This document shows, piece by piece, positions 43,644-55,710 of a stretch of 64,000 nt of DNA. The notes beneath the pieces are model-generated. The model saw only the letters and a program-made list of their open reading frames with translations. It was not told the DNA's origin and ran no database searches. This stretch comes from Isoetes taiwanensis (lineage: Eukaryota; Streptophyta; Lycopodiopsida; Isoetales; Isoetaceae), in assembly GCA_021234155.1 (NCBI GenBank), contig JAJEKV010000259.1, positions 372,001 through 436,000 on the forward strand, written 5' to 3'. Position 1 is the first letter of the stretch. Each line of letters begins with the position of its first letter. A program made the position numbers and the translations under genes.

Positions 43644-45539
43644 AATATCGGTCTTTAATATCCATATATGTGGAACTTCCTGCAACTTCTCGCTCAAACA
43701 GTTATATTAATTTAAAAGGGCAAAATAAAAGTGAAAAGATGCAGATGCCTTACAATGTGCCACATCAAGTCATGAAAGAAAAGTGTTCTACCTGAACAGA
43801 ATAGAACATAACAGAATTTGTTCCAGATCATGCGCCGTCTCCAAAAAGGAAAGAGCCACAAAGAAAGAAACTTGATTAGAATTGTGTTGAGCTCTTGAAG
43901 ACTGTCGTGCTTAAAATTTTTTCCACTAACAATCTCTGCGCATTTATAACACGTCTAATGCACCCATAATAAGATGGGTGCCAACACTTCATGAATATGA
44001 AGGTTTCTTATATAAGTTGCGAACCTATTAGCATTACACATGGTTACATTCATAACTATGAACAGTTTGACATGGCAATTTTCATTATGTGTTGTGTTAA
44101 CTATAAATGTGTTAACTATAAATTTGTGATGCTTCATACTATCCTATTTCCATATGTCAACAGATTGTTTCACAAAGACAATCCTTCTTCGCATCAATTC
44201 ATGTTGGACCAAACCAAAAAAGTTGATGCATAAAGTCTCTCGATAATATATCTATACCATTAAAAGATTGTACCTTCAATTGGTTTCACCTACATATGAG
44301 AATCATCCGAAATGACACCTTTGTACAGGAATCCAGCTGTATAATAAACCTCACAAAAATTTCTTTACTACAAATTAAATACTTGTATTTCTTGCAATAC
44401 ATACATAATAATAGACTAATCGTAGTCATACATTGAGAGAATTATTGACAGCATTAGCATTAGTATACTTGCTTTTACTTTCCATCTTAAACTTCCCTTT
44501 ACTTTCCATCTTAAACAGAGTTCTATAATTGCATACACTTCTATCTCTAAAGATATGGTAGTTGCATATGTATCAAAAAGAGATGGCCATATTCCATTTT
44601 AAATCTTAAGTCATCCTGCATTGGACGCTTATCAAAAGTACAACAACACTAAGGGGCAGCAAACCTGCGGATCTAAGAGGTAGTTAGATGTCACCGAAAC
44701 AAAATATTCACAGGTTTAGCCGTTTCAGATTTCTGTATCCAAAAGTTAGCCTTCCACCACACTTTGGGTAATGTATAGTCGCCTCCATGCAGTGCCGTCA
44801 CCTGATGTCTTGCATGAACAAACAGTGGTCAATTGCCATTATGAACTGCAAATAACTAATATATAGAGAAATTATACATAATAAATGGGTTAACATTCAG
44901 TAGCAAAAAAAATTAGCCATGCCTTACCTTTTGCAAAATTATCTATGATGGGATCTTCAAGTAAGTCTTGACAATGCATAGTAGCTGCCATATATTAATT
45001 TGAAGAGATACTTAGTACCATACAATAAATGACATATAAATTGCAATTTACTAACAGTCAGGGCTAGTTAGCGGATTCAAAATGCATTTTAAAATACATA
45101 AAACCAGATTTGTCTTGGTTAAATGTGAAATATGTTATAATGTAGCTAAAGCAGGAACTAAGATGTTAGAACAACTTGGTAGTATGCTATGCATGTATTT
45201 GCAAATCCAAGCGCAGAAAATTGCCTATATCTCTCATTCAAATATATCTTTATCGCCATATAAGATATCGCATTCACGCATCCAAATGCAATCTGTTGCA
45301 ACTATCATGGAACCTTCCCAGGATACCCATTCATTCAGAGATTTATCACAAGACCTTGTCACTAAGTCCCGCATGATAAACCCAGTAAAAGCGACCTAAA
45401 ACACATAAGTTTGAAGAAGCATAAGGTTTGCATGTGAAAGAAAGGAAGAAAATTGCATTTAAGAAGTTCACAACCTTAAAACCATAAAGATAAAGTAATG
45501 CATACTCTTTACATACCTACGGTAGACATCCCATCATTT

Positions 45540-46155
45540 AAAGGTGGAGACCAATCTCATCGCATGTAGCACGGGAATGACAGTAAATAATAGCACATTC
45601 ATCAGGTGCCGACTTCAGCAGCCCCGCAAATCATCGTGAACCATTTTTGAGAATATCTTAATAACGAACCGCCTAACACAAACATGTCCATTGTGCATGA
45701 GGATAGCCAACAGCACTCCCAAGAATTTCTTTTCCATAGTAATATTAAATATAGATTACCCTCATAAAAATGTTTTCATGGGTTGAATGAAGACACAATA
45801 ATAGATGGCTGGTGTAAATCCAATGATTTGACAACATCTTCCCCGCACCCCGCAAATATACATACAAATGGTAAAAACAGTTCCATATCTATAATGTCAT
45901 TGGCAAATGTCAAGTTATATAAGCTTACTTCTTTTGTATTTGTTGTTGTCAATGCTAGGATTGGAACGCCGGGCAAATGCTTTCTAATGATCGAAAGTTT
46001 TCGATAGCTTGGTCCGCACTATAAAAATAGTAGCCACCTCGTCCGCCGCTCATGCCCCGTGCTATGAAGATTATATCAAATTCTTGTGTAACGCCCCCGA
46101 CTGGATCCGCATTCCTTTTTGATGCAATGGGCATGAGCTGCAGCAATAACAGGGG
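45540..46155 (-). pseudogene. Captured RecQ-type helicase exons
   Basis: Minus-strand blocks in RecQ order. Near 46150 is a degenerate DEAH-box segment (VIAAAHAHCI, where family members read IDEAHCIS). At 46015-45942 is PSYRKLSIIRKHLPGVPILA and then LTTTNTKE before a donor (GTAAGC), the RecQ motif III region. At about 45846-45785 is DVVKSLDLHQPSIIVSSFNP. At about 45635-45545 is LLKSAPDECAIIYCHSRATC and then DEIGLHL with a stop (motif IV). Intron-like gaps separate the blocks. RecQ proteins are 3'-5' DNA helicases of genome maintenance. Lost DEAH residues and a stop show it is not functional. It appears captured from a host gene, as this Helitron class does not encode RecQ. Confidence 0.85.
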
Positions 46156-46159
46156 TTAA

Positions 46160-47880
46160 ACAACAGATTTAAACATGGCGCCCATCACCATAGCTAATCT
46201 GATTGAATCTAGAAGGATACCTAGAACTGTAAAGAATATTGTAGATCCGCGGTCGTTTATCAAAACCGAAGTCGCCCTTTGGGATTCGGCCCATCGCCAA
46301 TGTCATTATATTAAGAACCTGTTTTCTTAAGACAAAGAAATATATTAAGAACTTGTAATCTACACAAATCACCTCAATTGAACGCAAGAGCTATGTGCGT
46401 TAAAAGCACGCCAACCTCTAATTAAATCAGAATTGAAAAAGCCTGGCATATCATAATTGACATGGGAGAACACCAGATTAGATAATAGGCATGCCGAGGA
46501 TAAGAGCAAACTTTCTTAGATGTCAAACCATTGCAAAGATTGGTGCTATAAACAAATCTAAAGTAGCTTTTCAAAACCTTTCATGTGCTATGAGATTATG
46601 AAAACCAGCAAATTTCTCGGACTGAAAGTTAGCTTCAAAATTCCTTAATGGTTTTGGCACACCATTCCCATGCATCGTAATTTCTTTTCCGCACGCAAGG
46701 CTTTAACTTCATCTTGCCCCATGGTCGCGAATCGCCTCTATCGCTTTTGCATGCAATTGATCATGCTAGCGTAAAGTAGCACGCACCATGCTAGAATAGG
46801 GCTAAGAACTGGAAACAAGATAATCTGCAAATAGGCAAGCTCATAGTCCGATAATGTAAAGAATAAACCCTGCGTTGAGGATTGTCGGATTGGATAGAAT
46901 CCTTCAATCGTTTGAAGACTTTTCAAATTCCTTCCCAAATAAGGCAAACTCAACAAAAGGCATCAAAGCCTTATTTAACGAGAAAAAGGGTCTCAAGCAT
47001 TTTTAAAAGGGCTTCACCGGGTTATATAAGGTGGCTACAAAGCCAGATCAACAAATGAAAAAGGATGTGGATCAACAACTCGCCATAAATAGTGATTCGT
47101 GGACCAACTGTTACCTCGCTACAAGTAACTCTGCCGCGACTGTTAACAACCAGAAAGGAAAAGATTGTACCTTAAGCTTGGCTTGCCCAACAACTCGTCT
47201 GCAGACGTAAAGCACAATCGGACCGCCTCTACAGCTTTTTCAAAGCGTGAAAACCCCAAAGTTCTTTGTGATCTCCTCACGCAAGAGGAAATGGCATCAT
47301 TGTTGCATTGGCATAAAATTCATCAAGATTATAATAGCTTCTTTCCGTTGGTAAGAAAATGTAAACTACCACAAAGCATGAAAACCCCTGTTTTCCTTCA
47401 AATGACCGCTTTTGCTTGCTTCGGACCTTCTCGCTCTGCTGCTACAAAACATTAGAAAAAAGCACAAAATATAACAAAGCCGTAACGTCAAATATGAGTA
47501 TACGGTTCCAATCTACCTCCTTCGGACTTCGCCCCGAACAAATTTGAAGGGGTCCCGCAATGCGCTTTCGAGATCCTTGAAAAATGTAGCCTCTATTACT
47601 GGACATCACTCCATTGCTAACCAAACAAAAATTGTTCGAAAAACTTCCGGCAACCCCACATCTCGGAATAAACTCCATTTCTATAATCATGAAATCCCCC
47701 ATGTAAATGTATGCCCGAGAAAAATCTGAGATGCAGAGGCCCGCCATAGGCAAGTCCGCAAGGAGGAGCGCTTTTAGCCAAAATAATTTGAACTACGAAA
47801 ATGAGAGGAAGACCAACGCATAAGAGGAAGACCAGCGCATAAGAAAAAAATAAAGTCCCGCAAGGGGAAAAGGGAACGCC
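46160..47880. other. Helitron 2 interior, unassigned
   Basis: Several frames of 60-100 codons occur on both strands (for example 47442-47753 minus and 47165-47455 plus). None matches a family I know. Near the 5' end are short direct repeats (GGCGTTCCATGC twice at about 47886-47910; AGGAAGACCA(A/G)CGCATAAGA twice at about 47807-47843). Other captured fragments are possible. Confidence 0.4.
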
Positions 47881-49435
47881 GCATGTGGCGTTCCATGCGG
47901 CGTTCCATGCGGCTGCACAGGCACATTCCCCAACACCTTACCAAAATAAAAAAGAAGATAACCTATAATTAAGGAACTATTATTTAAAAAGAATAATTAA
48001 GCTAATTATGGTTTGGGAAGGCGCCACCTGGCCAAACTCGATTGGCCAGCATGGTGAATGCTACTTTGATCCATTAAGGTGGATCACCACCCCCATATCA
48101 GCCACAATTGACCAAGAGGAGCTGAGCGCCACCTTTGAGCAGTTGAGCGCCTACCTTGCGTATACCCTTGTAACCAGAGCTGAGCACCAAGGCCAAGAAG
48201 ATGGAAGTCCCCAATAATAACGGGTCCAGCAGGAACTCAGGTGGGTGGTTAGTGTAGCTTGTGAATTCTAGGGTAGCGCCCCTGTTGGGCACTTGTGTGT
48301 TGTCTTGTCTGTTCTCTATGTGTTTTACTTGTAGGAACTAACCCTTGATTGTAAAGGTAAGTTCTCTTTATATTCTGATTCTGGTTTTGCTCTCAAAGGA
48401 TGGATTGATAGTTCTTTGCATGGTCTTACTCTGGAAATGGGGGAACTAAGGGGGGTAGAGACCTCTGAGCTCATGTATGATAGTATGCTCCTAGATAGAG
48501 CCCTGTAATATTCCCATTAGTTGCGGCCTGTGTACAAGAGACCACCGGGTCGTAGACGCTATGGTCTGGCTTAGCACCAGAGAAGGGACACAGTGGTGAA
48601 GTGGGGGTGGGGTCTTGCACGAACATAAAAGGCTCCTGAGACTCCTACAGTGGGCTAGGCCTGATAGCCGGTCACGTAGAGGGCCGGGTATGGGTCTGAC
48701 ACTCCCTGGGTGTAGAGGTGTGATCCGTATGGAGCATCTTGCACTTTGAGTAGATTTAGGGTGAGTAAGTCGGGTATGGATGCGGGGGTCACTGATGCGG
48801 CACGTATTCTCTAGCTCACCCATGGAACCACTGTGATTCTGGAAGGGGACGCTTCCCCGACCTGCCTCATCGGACCGGGGCGTCATGAACCCTGGAGTAG
48901 ACTCAAAAGGGTGATACCTTGAGTTTGCGTCTCCGGAAGGTATAGCGAAGCCATAGCGTGGATCGACCCATCTGCAAAGTGTGCACAGGAGGGGCGGATG
49001 GAGTGGACAACCCTAGCCGATGTTCTATGCCAGCCAACGCCAGGTTATATCTCTGTCTGCTGACCTCTTGAGACCGAGCTGTCAGTCCATCCTCACTGGA
49101 GTCTGAACTGGGGTAGAACCTGGGGTTTGGGGTGTTTTCTTAGGTTTAGATGCATATTCTTTGCCGTTGGTATTTGGATGGATGCGCCACCCTCCGTGGT
49201 GGTTATTTATATGTGATTTATGCTGTGTGCTAACCCTTGTATTCATGCTTCCGCGACGTAGGAGCCCATCGAAGGCGTGGGCCGAATGACACCTCCGTGT
49301 CCTTCACTCGAGCATCTCTATGTGGATGGCCCGGGTCAGACGGAGGGCCCTGCTCATGGCGAGATGGTCGCCATGGGAGGGGAAAGTCCCCGTATGTATA
49401 CGGCCGGGGGTCATATATATTCAGGGAGCGTCACA

Positions 49436-49440
49436 TCCAC
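49436..49440. repeat. Target duplication (right) of the gypsy element
   Basis: TCCAC, identical to 21595-21599. Confidence 0.9.
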
Positions 49441-49540
49441 GGAGACCAATAGGTCATGGGACCCATACAATGGGCTAGTAAAATCATTACTACTAGGATT
49501 AAAAAACCCATGCCTCAGCAAAGGTGACTTATACGTGGTT
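49436..49540 (-). mobile_element. LINE-A 3' end, right part
   Basis: The segment from GGAGACCAATAGGTCATGGG to about GGATTAAAAAACCCATGC is the inverted, diverged counterpart of LINE-B at 49990-50080 (reverse complement GGAGACCAACTGGCCTATGG and GGATTAAAAAACCC). With 21545-21599 it forms the 3' end of a minus-strand LINE. Confidence 0.75.
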
Positions 49541-49599
49541 AACAATTTATATCTGATTACAATATAACCAGGACAATATAACTTGGTTTCTACCCATGA

Positions 49600-50116
49600 A
49601 AAAGCGCAGGGTGATTGCTTCCATTCGCACAGGTGCACACCACCTCCGCATTGAGACAGGGAGATGGATTCGGGAGCCGCGTGAGGACAGAGTCTGTTAG
49701 TGCTGTCAACAGGGCGCCATTGAGGATGAAAGTCACGCCCTTCAGGCCTGTCCGGTGTATGAGCATATCCGGGCTCGGTATGCTCGGTTAGTTGTGCCCC
49801 ATCAGGCCTTGCATGAGCTACTGAGCACGGCCTCTGTAGGCTTGTTGGGATCGTACCTCCGGGAGGTAATGGATATGTGGACTCAGTTATGCCCCCCTGT
49901 CCGACATTAACCTCAGCTGTACTTGTGATTATGTATATAACTGTGCAGTATGTCAGCATCCTTATTGCTACTAAGGTTTTTCCCCCGAAAACCCTTCGGG
50001 GCGGGGGTTTTTTAATCCTGGTAGTAATACGCCTACTGCTCTCTCTTTGTACTTGGGTCCCATAGGCCAGTTGGTCTCCGTGGACGATAAAATCATATTC
50101 TATTCTATTCTATTCT
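49600..50116 (+). mobile_element. LINE-B 3' fragment
   Basis: The frame from about 49600 to 49910 reads like the C-terminus of a non-LTR reverse transcriptase: GAHHLRIETGRWIREPRED, then, after one stop, CCQQGAIEDESHALQACPVY (C-x2-C...H...C zinc motif). The 3' UTR has GGTTTTTCCCCCGAAAACCC and GGGGTTTTTTAATCC, ending in (TATTC)n at 50097-50116. It is heavily 5'-truncated and stands head-to-head with LINE-A. Confidence 0.8.
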
Positions 50117-52108
50117 TTGTTATTGAGCCTAGAAATATTGAACGCAGTGTTTTCCTTTCACATTTTTTTCTTTTACCTACAATTTTCTCTACTCATCATG
50201 TATGTATATTGGCAACCCTTTAGCAGCGACAGTGAAGGATTTGTTTGGTATTTAGTTATCCCATAAGTATATCCAATCTGCCTGTAACTTCTAACATATC
50301 TGTGGCCACTCATTTACTTTTTGGGTTATGACAGATTGAAATGTTCAGAAACTGAAGAAGAGACCAGTGAGGTAGAAAACATGTATACATTAAAATGTCA
50401 CATCTCTTCAGATGTCAATCATCTCTATGATGGATTAAAGCAGATGTGTTTTATGCCAATGTATTGCGATATTTGCAGACATGTTAATATTTATCTTGCA
50501 ATAAATTACTATAATATGTTTGAACGAATGAGAAATCATTGTCTTGATTTATCTCTTGTTTAAATTTGGTTTTTCCGTCGTGTGGAAAACCTTTTTAGAT
50601 TTTTTTTTTATAAGATTAGACCTAAGGTTTGGGGTTTTTCGAGATGCCGGAGAACTTTCCGAACTCCAAAAATGCTAAAAGCTTTAAGGACATAAATCGA
50701 AATGGTGCATGCAAAGCATGAGGACGGGTGGAAGGCCACTCAACCTTCCATAATCATCTTTGATAAATTGTCTATAACGATGTTTTTTTTTTTGGGATTT
50801 CCCATATCCGGCCATATTCAGAAGAAGATTTTAGCTCTGTTTCTTTCTGGAGCAGCAAATGAAACATGCAATCGGCGACGCCTTGCAGTTATCAGAAGCT
50901 CTATTGACATTTTTTAAAAGAAAACAGAGAGGTATGCGAGCCAAATCAGCCAAATCTTTGTTGTGCATCCTTTTTTAGGTACTGGAATTCTGCTTTTCCA
51001 TCTCTGTTGTTCTCAACTAATCTCTTTTCAGACCATGGTTTTTATGGAATCATGCCGTCAAGCAAAACCTTGAAGTCTAAGCTTCGGTGGATTTATACAA
51101 GGAAGCAAAATATATTTCGATTTTTTATTTGTCCCTTTCTAGAATTTTCGTTTAAGGCATTTCTTTTTCTTGCTTCTTAAGTTGCAAAATTTCAGAGAGT
51201 CTCTGTGCAGTATCTACACATTTACGTTCGGAATGGAGCTATATTTTGGAACATTTTCAGCATGCATTTTTGTTCTCATGGACAAAACATAAATATCCCA
51301 GGTATTTTTGTGTTTGCGATGATATCATTCTCTTCTTTCTCAAGGTGACTTATTTGTTGTTGCTGGAGGTTAATAACTTGCATATTTTAATTCACATGAA
51401 TTTGTTCTACGAGGTAAAGGAGCTGAGGTTTCTACATATTGTTTTCCCTGGTAATATTCCCTATTTCATTTCATTTCATTGTCTTCCATCATATAAGCAG
51501 CTTACCTCATTGGCTATGCAAAAGCAGTAGTAGTGACTAGGATACGCGGTGTATGCAGTGTGCAGATGACTGATCAGGATTGAAAACCCAATTCTCGAGC
51601 TTGAAAATTGTGAGATCAAAAAGTTGTTGCAGTACAAAGTTTTGTTTTGTCGCATGATTTCTAGATTGTGCTTTAGAAACAGAATAGGTGAGAACTTCTT
51701 AAATAACTACTTCATGTTTATTGGGTCGTACAGTTCTCTCTCCTTGATGAATGATACTCCATATGCATTAGTGGAGCTAGGTATATTTGCATCATATATG
51801 AGCTCCATATCCAGCTTTATTAGTTTGTTTCAGAGGTCTGTGGATGTCGATCAGGATCTGAACAATTCCGGCATGCTATTTGCTTAACCCGGCATGCTAT
51901 TTGCTTAACATCTTTGACTTTTCTGGAGTTATCATTCCTTTTGTTTAAATTGTCGTTCCTGTTAGCATTCTTTTGAAGCTCACAATAATATATGCAAAGG
52001 CTTTTACTGGCAGGGAATCCAGGAGAAAGCATATCCTTTACTACAAAAAGCAGGGATTTAAGCAAGTTTAGTTTCTAAAGAACTTACTCTTTTTTCTTCC
52101 TATTGCAG
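50117..52108. other. Intergenic, no gene seen
   Basis: AT-rich sequence with short frames only. A few blocks look exon-like (for example after TGACAG at 50336), but none was recognised and none continues the broken kinase at 20.8-21.1 kb. Confidence 0.35.
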
Positions 52109-52234
52109 AATCAAGTTTCGACATGTTGCACAGATGGTTACCAAAGGATGCCATCATCAAATCTTAAAAGGATAGAGGTCATGAACGAGGTTCCCTTTTT
52201 GTGGATAACTACCTTAACAATGGCCAATTTACTG
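52109..52234 (+). other. Possible isolated exon, unidentified
   Basis: 126 bp (42 codons, open) between CCTATTGCAG| and TTACTG|GTAAGA, both strong splice sites. It contains STCCTDGYQRMPSSNLKR. No partner exon was found and I do not recognise the peptide. Confidence 0.25.
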
Positions 52235-54780
52235 GTAAGATATCCATTATTGGAACTTGATGTCTGTAATATTACTTCTGATTCCTGATCTTTCATCCAC
52301 ATGAGATTGTTGTTTTGCACATAGATGAAACAAAGATATTGCAAATGCTAAATTTAAGAAAGATTGCATTGGGGATCTGGTCTAAATAAGTTACGACTTT
52401 GCAATCGAGACCCAATAGCAAATCTCATGTACACATTGTTGGCACTGTTTGAATACATCATATAAGAACAAAAATAAATCCTGAGAAGTCGGTTATGGCT
52501 GCCCTCTGTTGTAGATTTATTACCTTGAAATAATAAGGGAAATCTTCTTTGCTGCTGGACCTCTAAGCATTTTTTCGTCTATTAAGGATCTTCCATAAAC
52601 CATGGATCCAAGCAATTCAGGAGCGACCAGGTGTCGAGCTTTACTGGAAGAACTATGCCAGGCTGCCACGCCTTGCCAGAATTGGACAGAGCAGATTGTC
52701 TGAAACAAACGTAGTATGTAAACATAGAAATGATCTAATTTCTCATCTTTGTGCTTGCTTCTTCTTTTGGTTGACATATTATATCATAAAAAATATACCA
52801 GCCTTTTTTGAACGTGCATGTATTGCCTTTTCATGCAGGCATGTCATGAGCTCTAGCTCTGTGAGATGGTGAGATTTGAAGGTTCCGTTGAGATGATCTC
52901 ACTAATTAGGAATGTGGAAGATGAATTCATATTTATAGAGTAAATCATGTGACCTGTTTATCTCTGGAGCGCTAAAGCTAGAACCAAAAAGGTAAGAAGT
53001 AAATATGGTTGTTGTATAACTTAGATATATTAAAAACATGGATATATTATCCATTTGACGGATCTGATTCACTGCATGACTTGCTCTGTAGTGGTGGTAC
53101 GTGGACATGCTGAAGAAAGCATTGATAAGTTTATAAACTGTGCCAAAGATTTATTCTTCTAGGTTTAAAAGGTCTAATGGTCTTCTTTTACTCTTCCACA
53201 AGGGCATTTTGGCTAACTTTGGATCTTCTTAAAATTCATAGGAACCTCATAAATAGATATGCAAACTTTATTAGCAGGTCAAAGAATCCCCCATATCTAA
53301 TATACATCTCATCAGAATAGAAAGATCCATTATCATATCCTCCTTTCAGTTGAATTATGAGAATCGCATATTGCTTCATATGCATTTTTATTTGGCTGCA
53401 GATTCCACTTTCAGAGCTAATGCCACTTTCAGAGGTGATGCTGAGCTTCAGATAAAGTCATACACGTTGTTAGACATAACAAGTTGTTTTTTGGTCAAAG
53501 AACACTTCCTCAATGAAGAGGCGTCCAAGCAAGAATCATAAGATAGAACATTGAGTTTGGCTCTCACTCTCATTTTTATATTCTATGGAAGCAGCTATTC
53601 TATTATACGATGTTAGGATGGAAGGTTGTTAACTTATGCACAAATTTATGAACAAATTATGTGTACCTAGCAATATGTCTATAATGTAATTGACATATTG
53701 CTATAGTCTATAGTTATGGTGGAAGAACAAAGTTAGTGGATATGCTTGGAAGGTAGAAAATACATGTAATAGAGCAGAAAGGTGGAAGAACATCTTTAAG
53801 TTTTTTGCTTCCTTGAAAATATAGGTAATGCCATTCATAATTGTTTTCTATTTTAGTTCTTTGCTTTCTTGAAAATATAAATAGTGTCACTCATAATTGT
53901 TTTGTATTTTAGTGCTATTGCCTTGCTGCATCATCTACCAAGGTACATTTCCACTATTCTTTAGAGCTTTGACTCATAGAAAGCATATAGATCAAGCTCA
54001 TGCTACTATTATGATAGCTAGGTCCAAGAGCTAGATGTGTATTTTATAAGAAAACCATCCAAAAAGCACACTTAGGACGTCACGGTGTCGGAGTAAAAGA
54101 CCATTGATGTCCCATATAACTTTGAAAAAACATGTTATATTATGCATTAAACCTAGCAGTCCCATACGAGAGCTTATAGACATTGTCCTATCAATCAGTC
54201 ATATTTCATTTCCAAATAAATTTAGAGATTGTAGTGTCCCTTTATGATGCTATTGGGCTTTGCTCTAATGTCTACATGATAGCTTTAGAGATGCAAAATA
54301 TTGGGCATATGCCCTTTGTAAGATCTACAAGATGTACATCAAGAGGCATTACCAAGAACTTAAAAATTGCAAATTGAATAAATGGAACTAATAATGAGCC
54401 AAATCTAGGCCTAAAGCATGGAAATGTCCAATGTAATCACAAGATGTGGGGCATGAATGAGCCACATTTATTTAAAGTATAGAAGCAAATGGATAAGTTT
54501 GTGAGTAGTGAAACTAAATGCAAATTAGGTGAGTTGTGGCAATGGCGCATATTTCATCTTTATGCATATGATTTGTGTAAGAGTTCAATGCAAAGTTCAG
54601 GCAACTAAGCGATGTTAATTTTTTTTTGCATATTATTTGTGCAACAATTCGATACAAAGTGAATCCCATAACGTATTGGGGACATTTTTATTGTCATTAG
54701 GCAAAAGAAATACATGTACCTAATCTTTCTAATGGAAAACCCTATAAAGTTCCATTGGCTCCCTCTCAAATATGCAAACT
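52235..54780. other. AT-rich, no gene seen; may include a Helitron body
   Basis: No protein was recognised. A plus-strand Helitron ends at 54922, so part of this stretch probably belongs to it, but no A|TC start could be fixed. Confidence 0.3.
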
Positions 54781-54894
54781 ATTGTATATAAATTTCATGG
54801 TGGCCTACAATAAAATTGTACTCCCTCTCAAATCTGCAAACTATTGTACACATGTTTACAATTTCATGGTGGCCTACAATAAAATTGTACCTAT
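54781..54894. repeat. Tandem duplication before a Helitron 3' end
   Basis: Two copies of a unit of about 60 bp, each with CTCCCTCTCAAAT, GCAAACTATTGTA and TTTCATGGTGGCCTACAATA, near 54760-54825 and 54822-54890. Confidence 0.75.
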
Positions 54895-54922
54895 GCTCGG
54901 CAACGCCGGGCTCTGTTACTAG
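54895..54922 (+). terminator. 3' terminus of a third Helitron
   Basis: Hairpin GCTCGGC-AAC-GCCGGGC (54895-54911, one G-T pair), then TCTGTTA, then CTAG (54919-54922) followed by T. Structure, spacing and the CGGCAACGCCGGGC core match the Helitron 2 ends, but the orientation is plus. The element extends leftward and its 5' end was not located. Confidence 0.8.
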
Positions 54923-55710
54923 TCTAATAGAAATTGCAGATTCATAGCATTTTTTGCAACTTGAAATTTGTCTACCATAATGAAGCGTTTGTAACTTAGC
55001 ATGCGTGCTTTGCATTGTCTTGATTGTTGTAGACATTTTGAGAATCCCTATTCACACAATACTAATACTATATTCAGCCACTCCACGGTCACAAATGAAA
55101 TTTCAAATGTGCAATTTGGGCAAAATCAAGTTCGACTAATATGACTTTAGCATAATCGACAAAACTTGTGAAGCTTGCAACATTTGTAGCTTGGCTATAA
55201 ATGTAAGGTAGAGGGTAGGCTACATGAATAAATACTGGACGTAAAAATAAGGTTAAGGGTAGGGTAAATTGTGCTTAGACTTGGTGTAAAAGTATGGAAT
55301 CGGGTATTCTGCTTCGACAATACAAGACTGTATACATAGGGGTTTCTATGGAGGGCGAGCTGTATACATAGGGGTTTCTTCCGACCTGAAGCACGCACAT
55401 GCCATATGTCTCTAACATAGAGGTGAACCCCTCGGGCTCAAGTTATTGACTTTGACAAGGTATGCACTCGGATGCAGGCTTGCCTAACCCGCTACAAGAA
55501 TTGCCACGTGAGTGTCCACATCATCCAAAATAATTCTTTGTCGTTGGATCTCCAGAATTTTACATCAAAAGTCCACGAAATAGAAAATCCTGAAATTTAC
55601 CTCTCCGTCTCCTTAGACCATGAATCCAACATCGATCATTGCCAAAAAGACTACCAAAAGCGATTCCTTGTAAATTTCTTGGACGTGCATGTAGATCTGT
55701 GGCTTATGTA

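Larger units (their letters stand above)
43468..47958 (-). mobile_element. Helitron 2, non-autonomous, with RecQ exons, inserted in the 3' LTR
   Basis: The insert is 4,491 bp. On the minus strand it starts TCTTC at 47958 and ends CTAG at 43471-43468. It lies between A and T of the LTR, without target duplication, as shown by the intact 5' LTR. Eight bases before the terminal CTAG is a 17-nt hairpin GCCCGGCATCGCCGGGC. TC start, CTRR end, subterminal hairpin and A|T insertion are the four Helitron hallmarks. No Rep or transposition helicase is encoded, so it depends on another element. Confidence 0.95.
21600..49435 (+). mobile_element. Ty3/gypsy chromodomain retrotransposon carrying a histone H3 ORF and two nested Helitrons
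   Basis: Order: 5' LTR, primer site, (Helitron 1), ORF1 with histone H3 fold, ORF2, ORF3, gag, protease, RT, RNase H, integrase, chromodomain, polypurine tract, 3' LTR (split by Helitron 2). The 5-bp duplication TCCAC flanks it. Total span is 27.8 kb, about 13 kb without the Helitrons. Integrase after RT and the C-terminal chromodomain place it among the chromodomain-bearing gypsy lineages. The two LTRs differ by roughly a dozen to fifteen substitutions plus a 9-bp indel over 1.6 kb (counted by eye), so insertion is fairly recent. The coding region nevertheless carries stops and frameshifts. Confidence 0.95.
43322..49435 (+). repeat. 3' LTR of the gypsy element, split by Helitron 2
   Basis: Two parts, 43322-43467 and 47959-49435, together 1,623 bp, match the 5' LTR with few differences (for example a 9-bp insertion near 48582). 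The interruption is exactly at AAGGATAA|TAACC. Confidence 0.95.
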
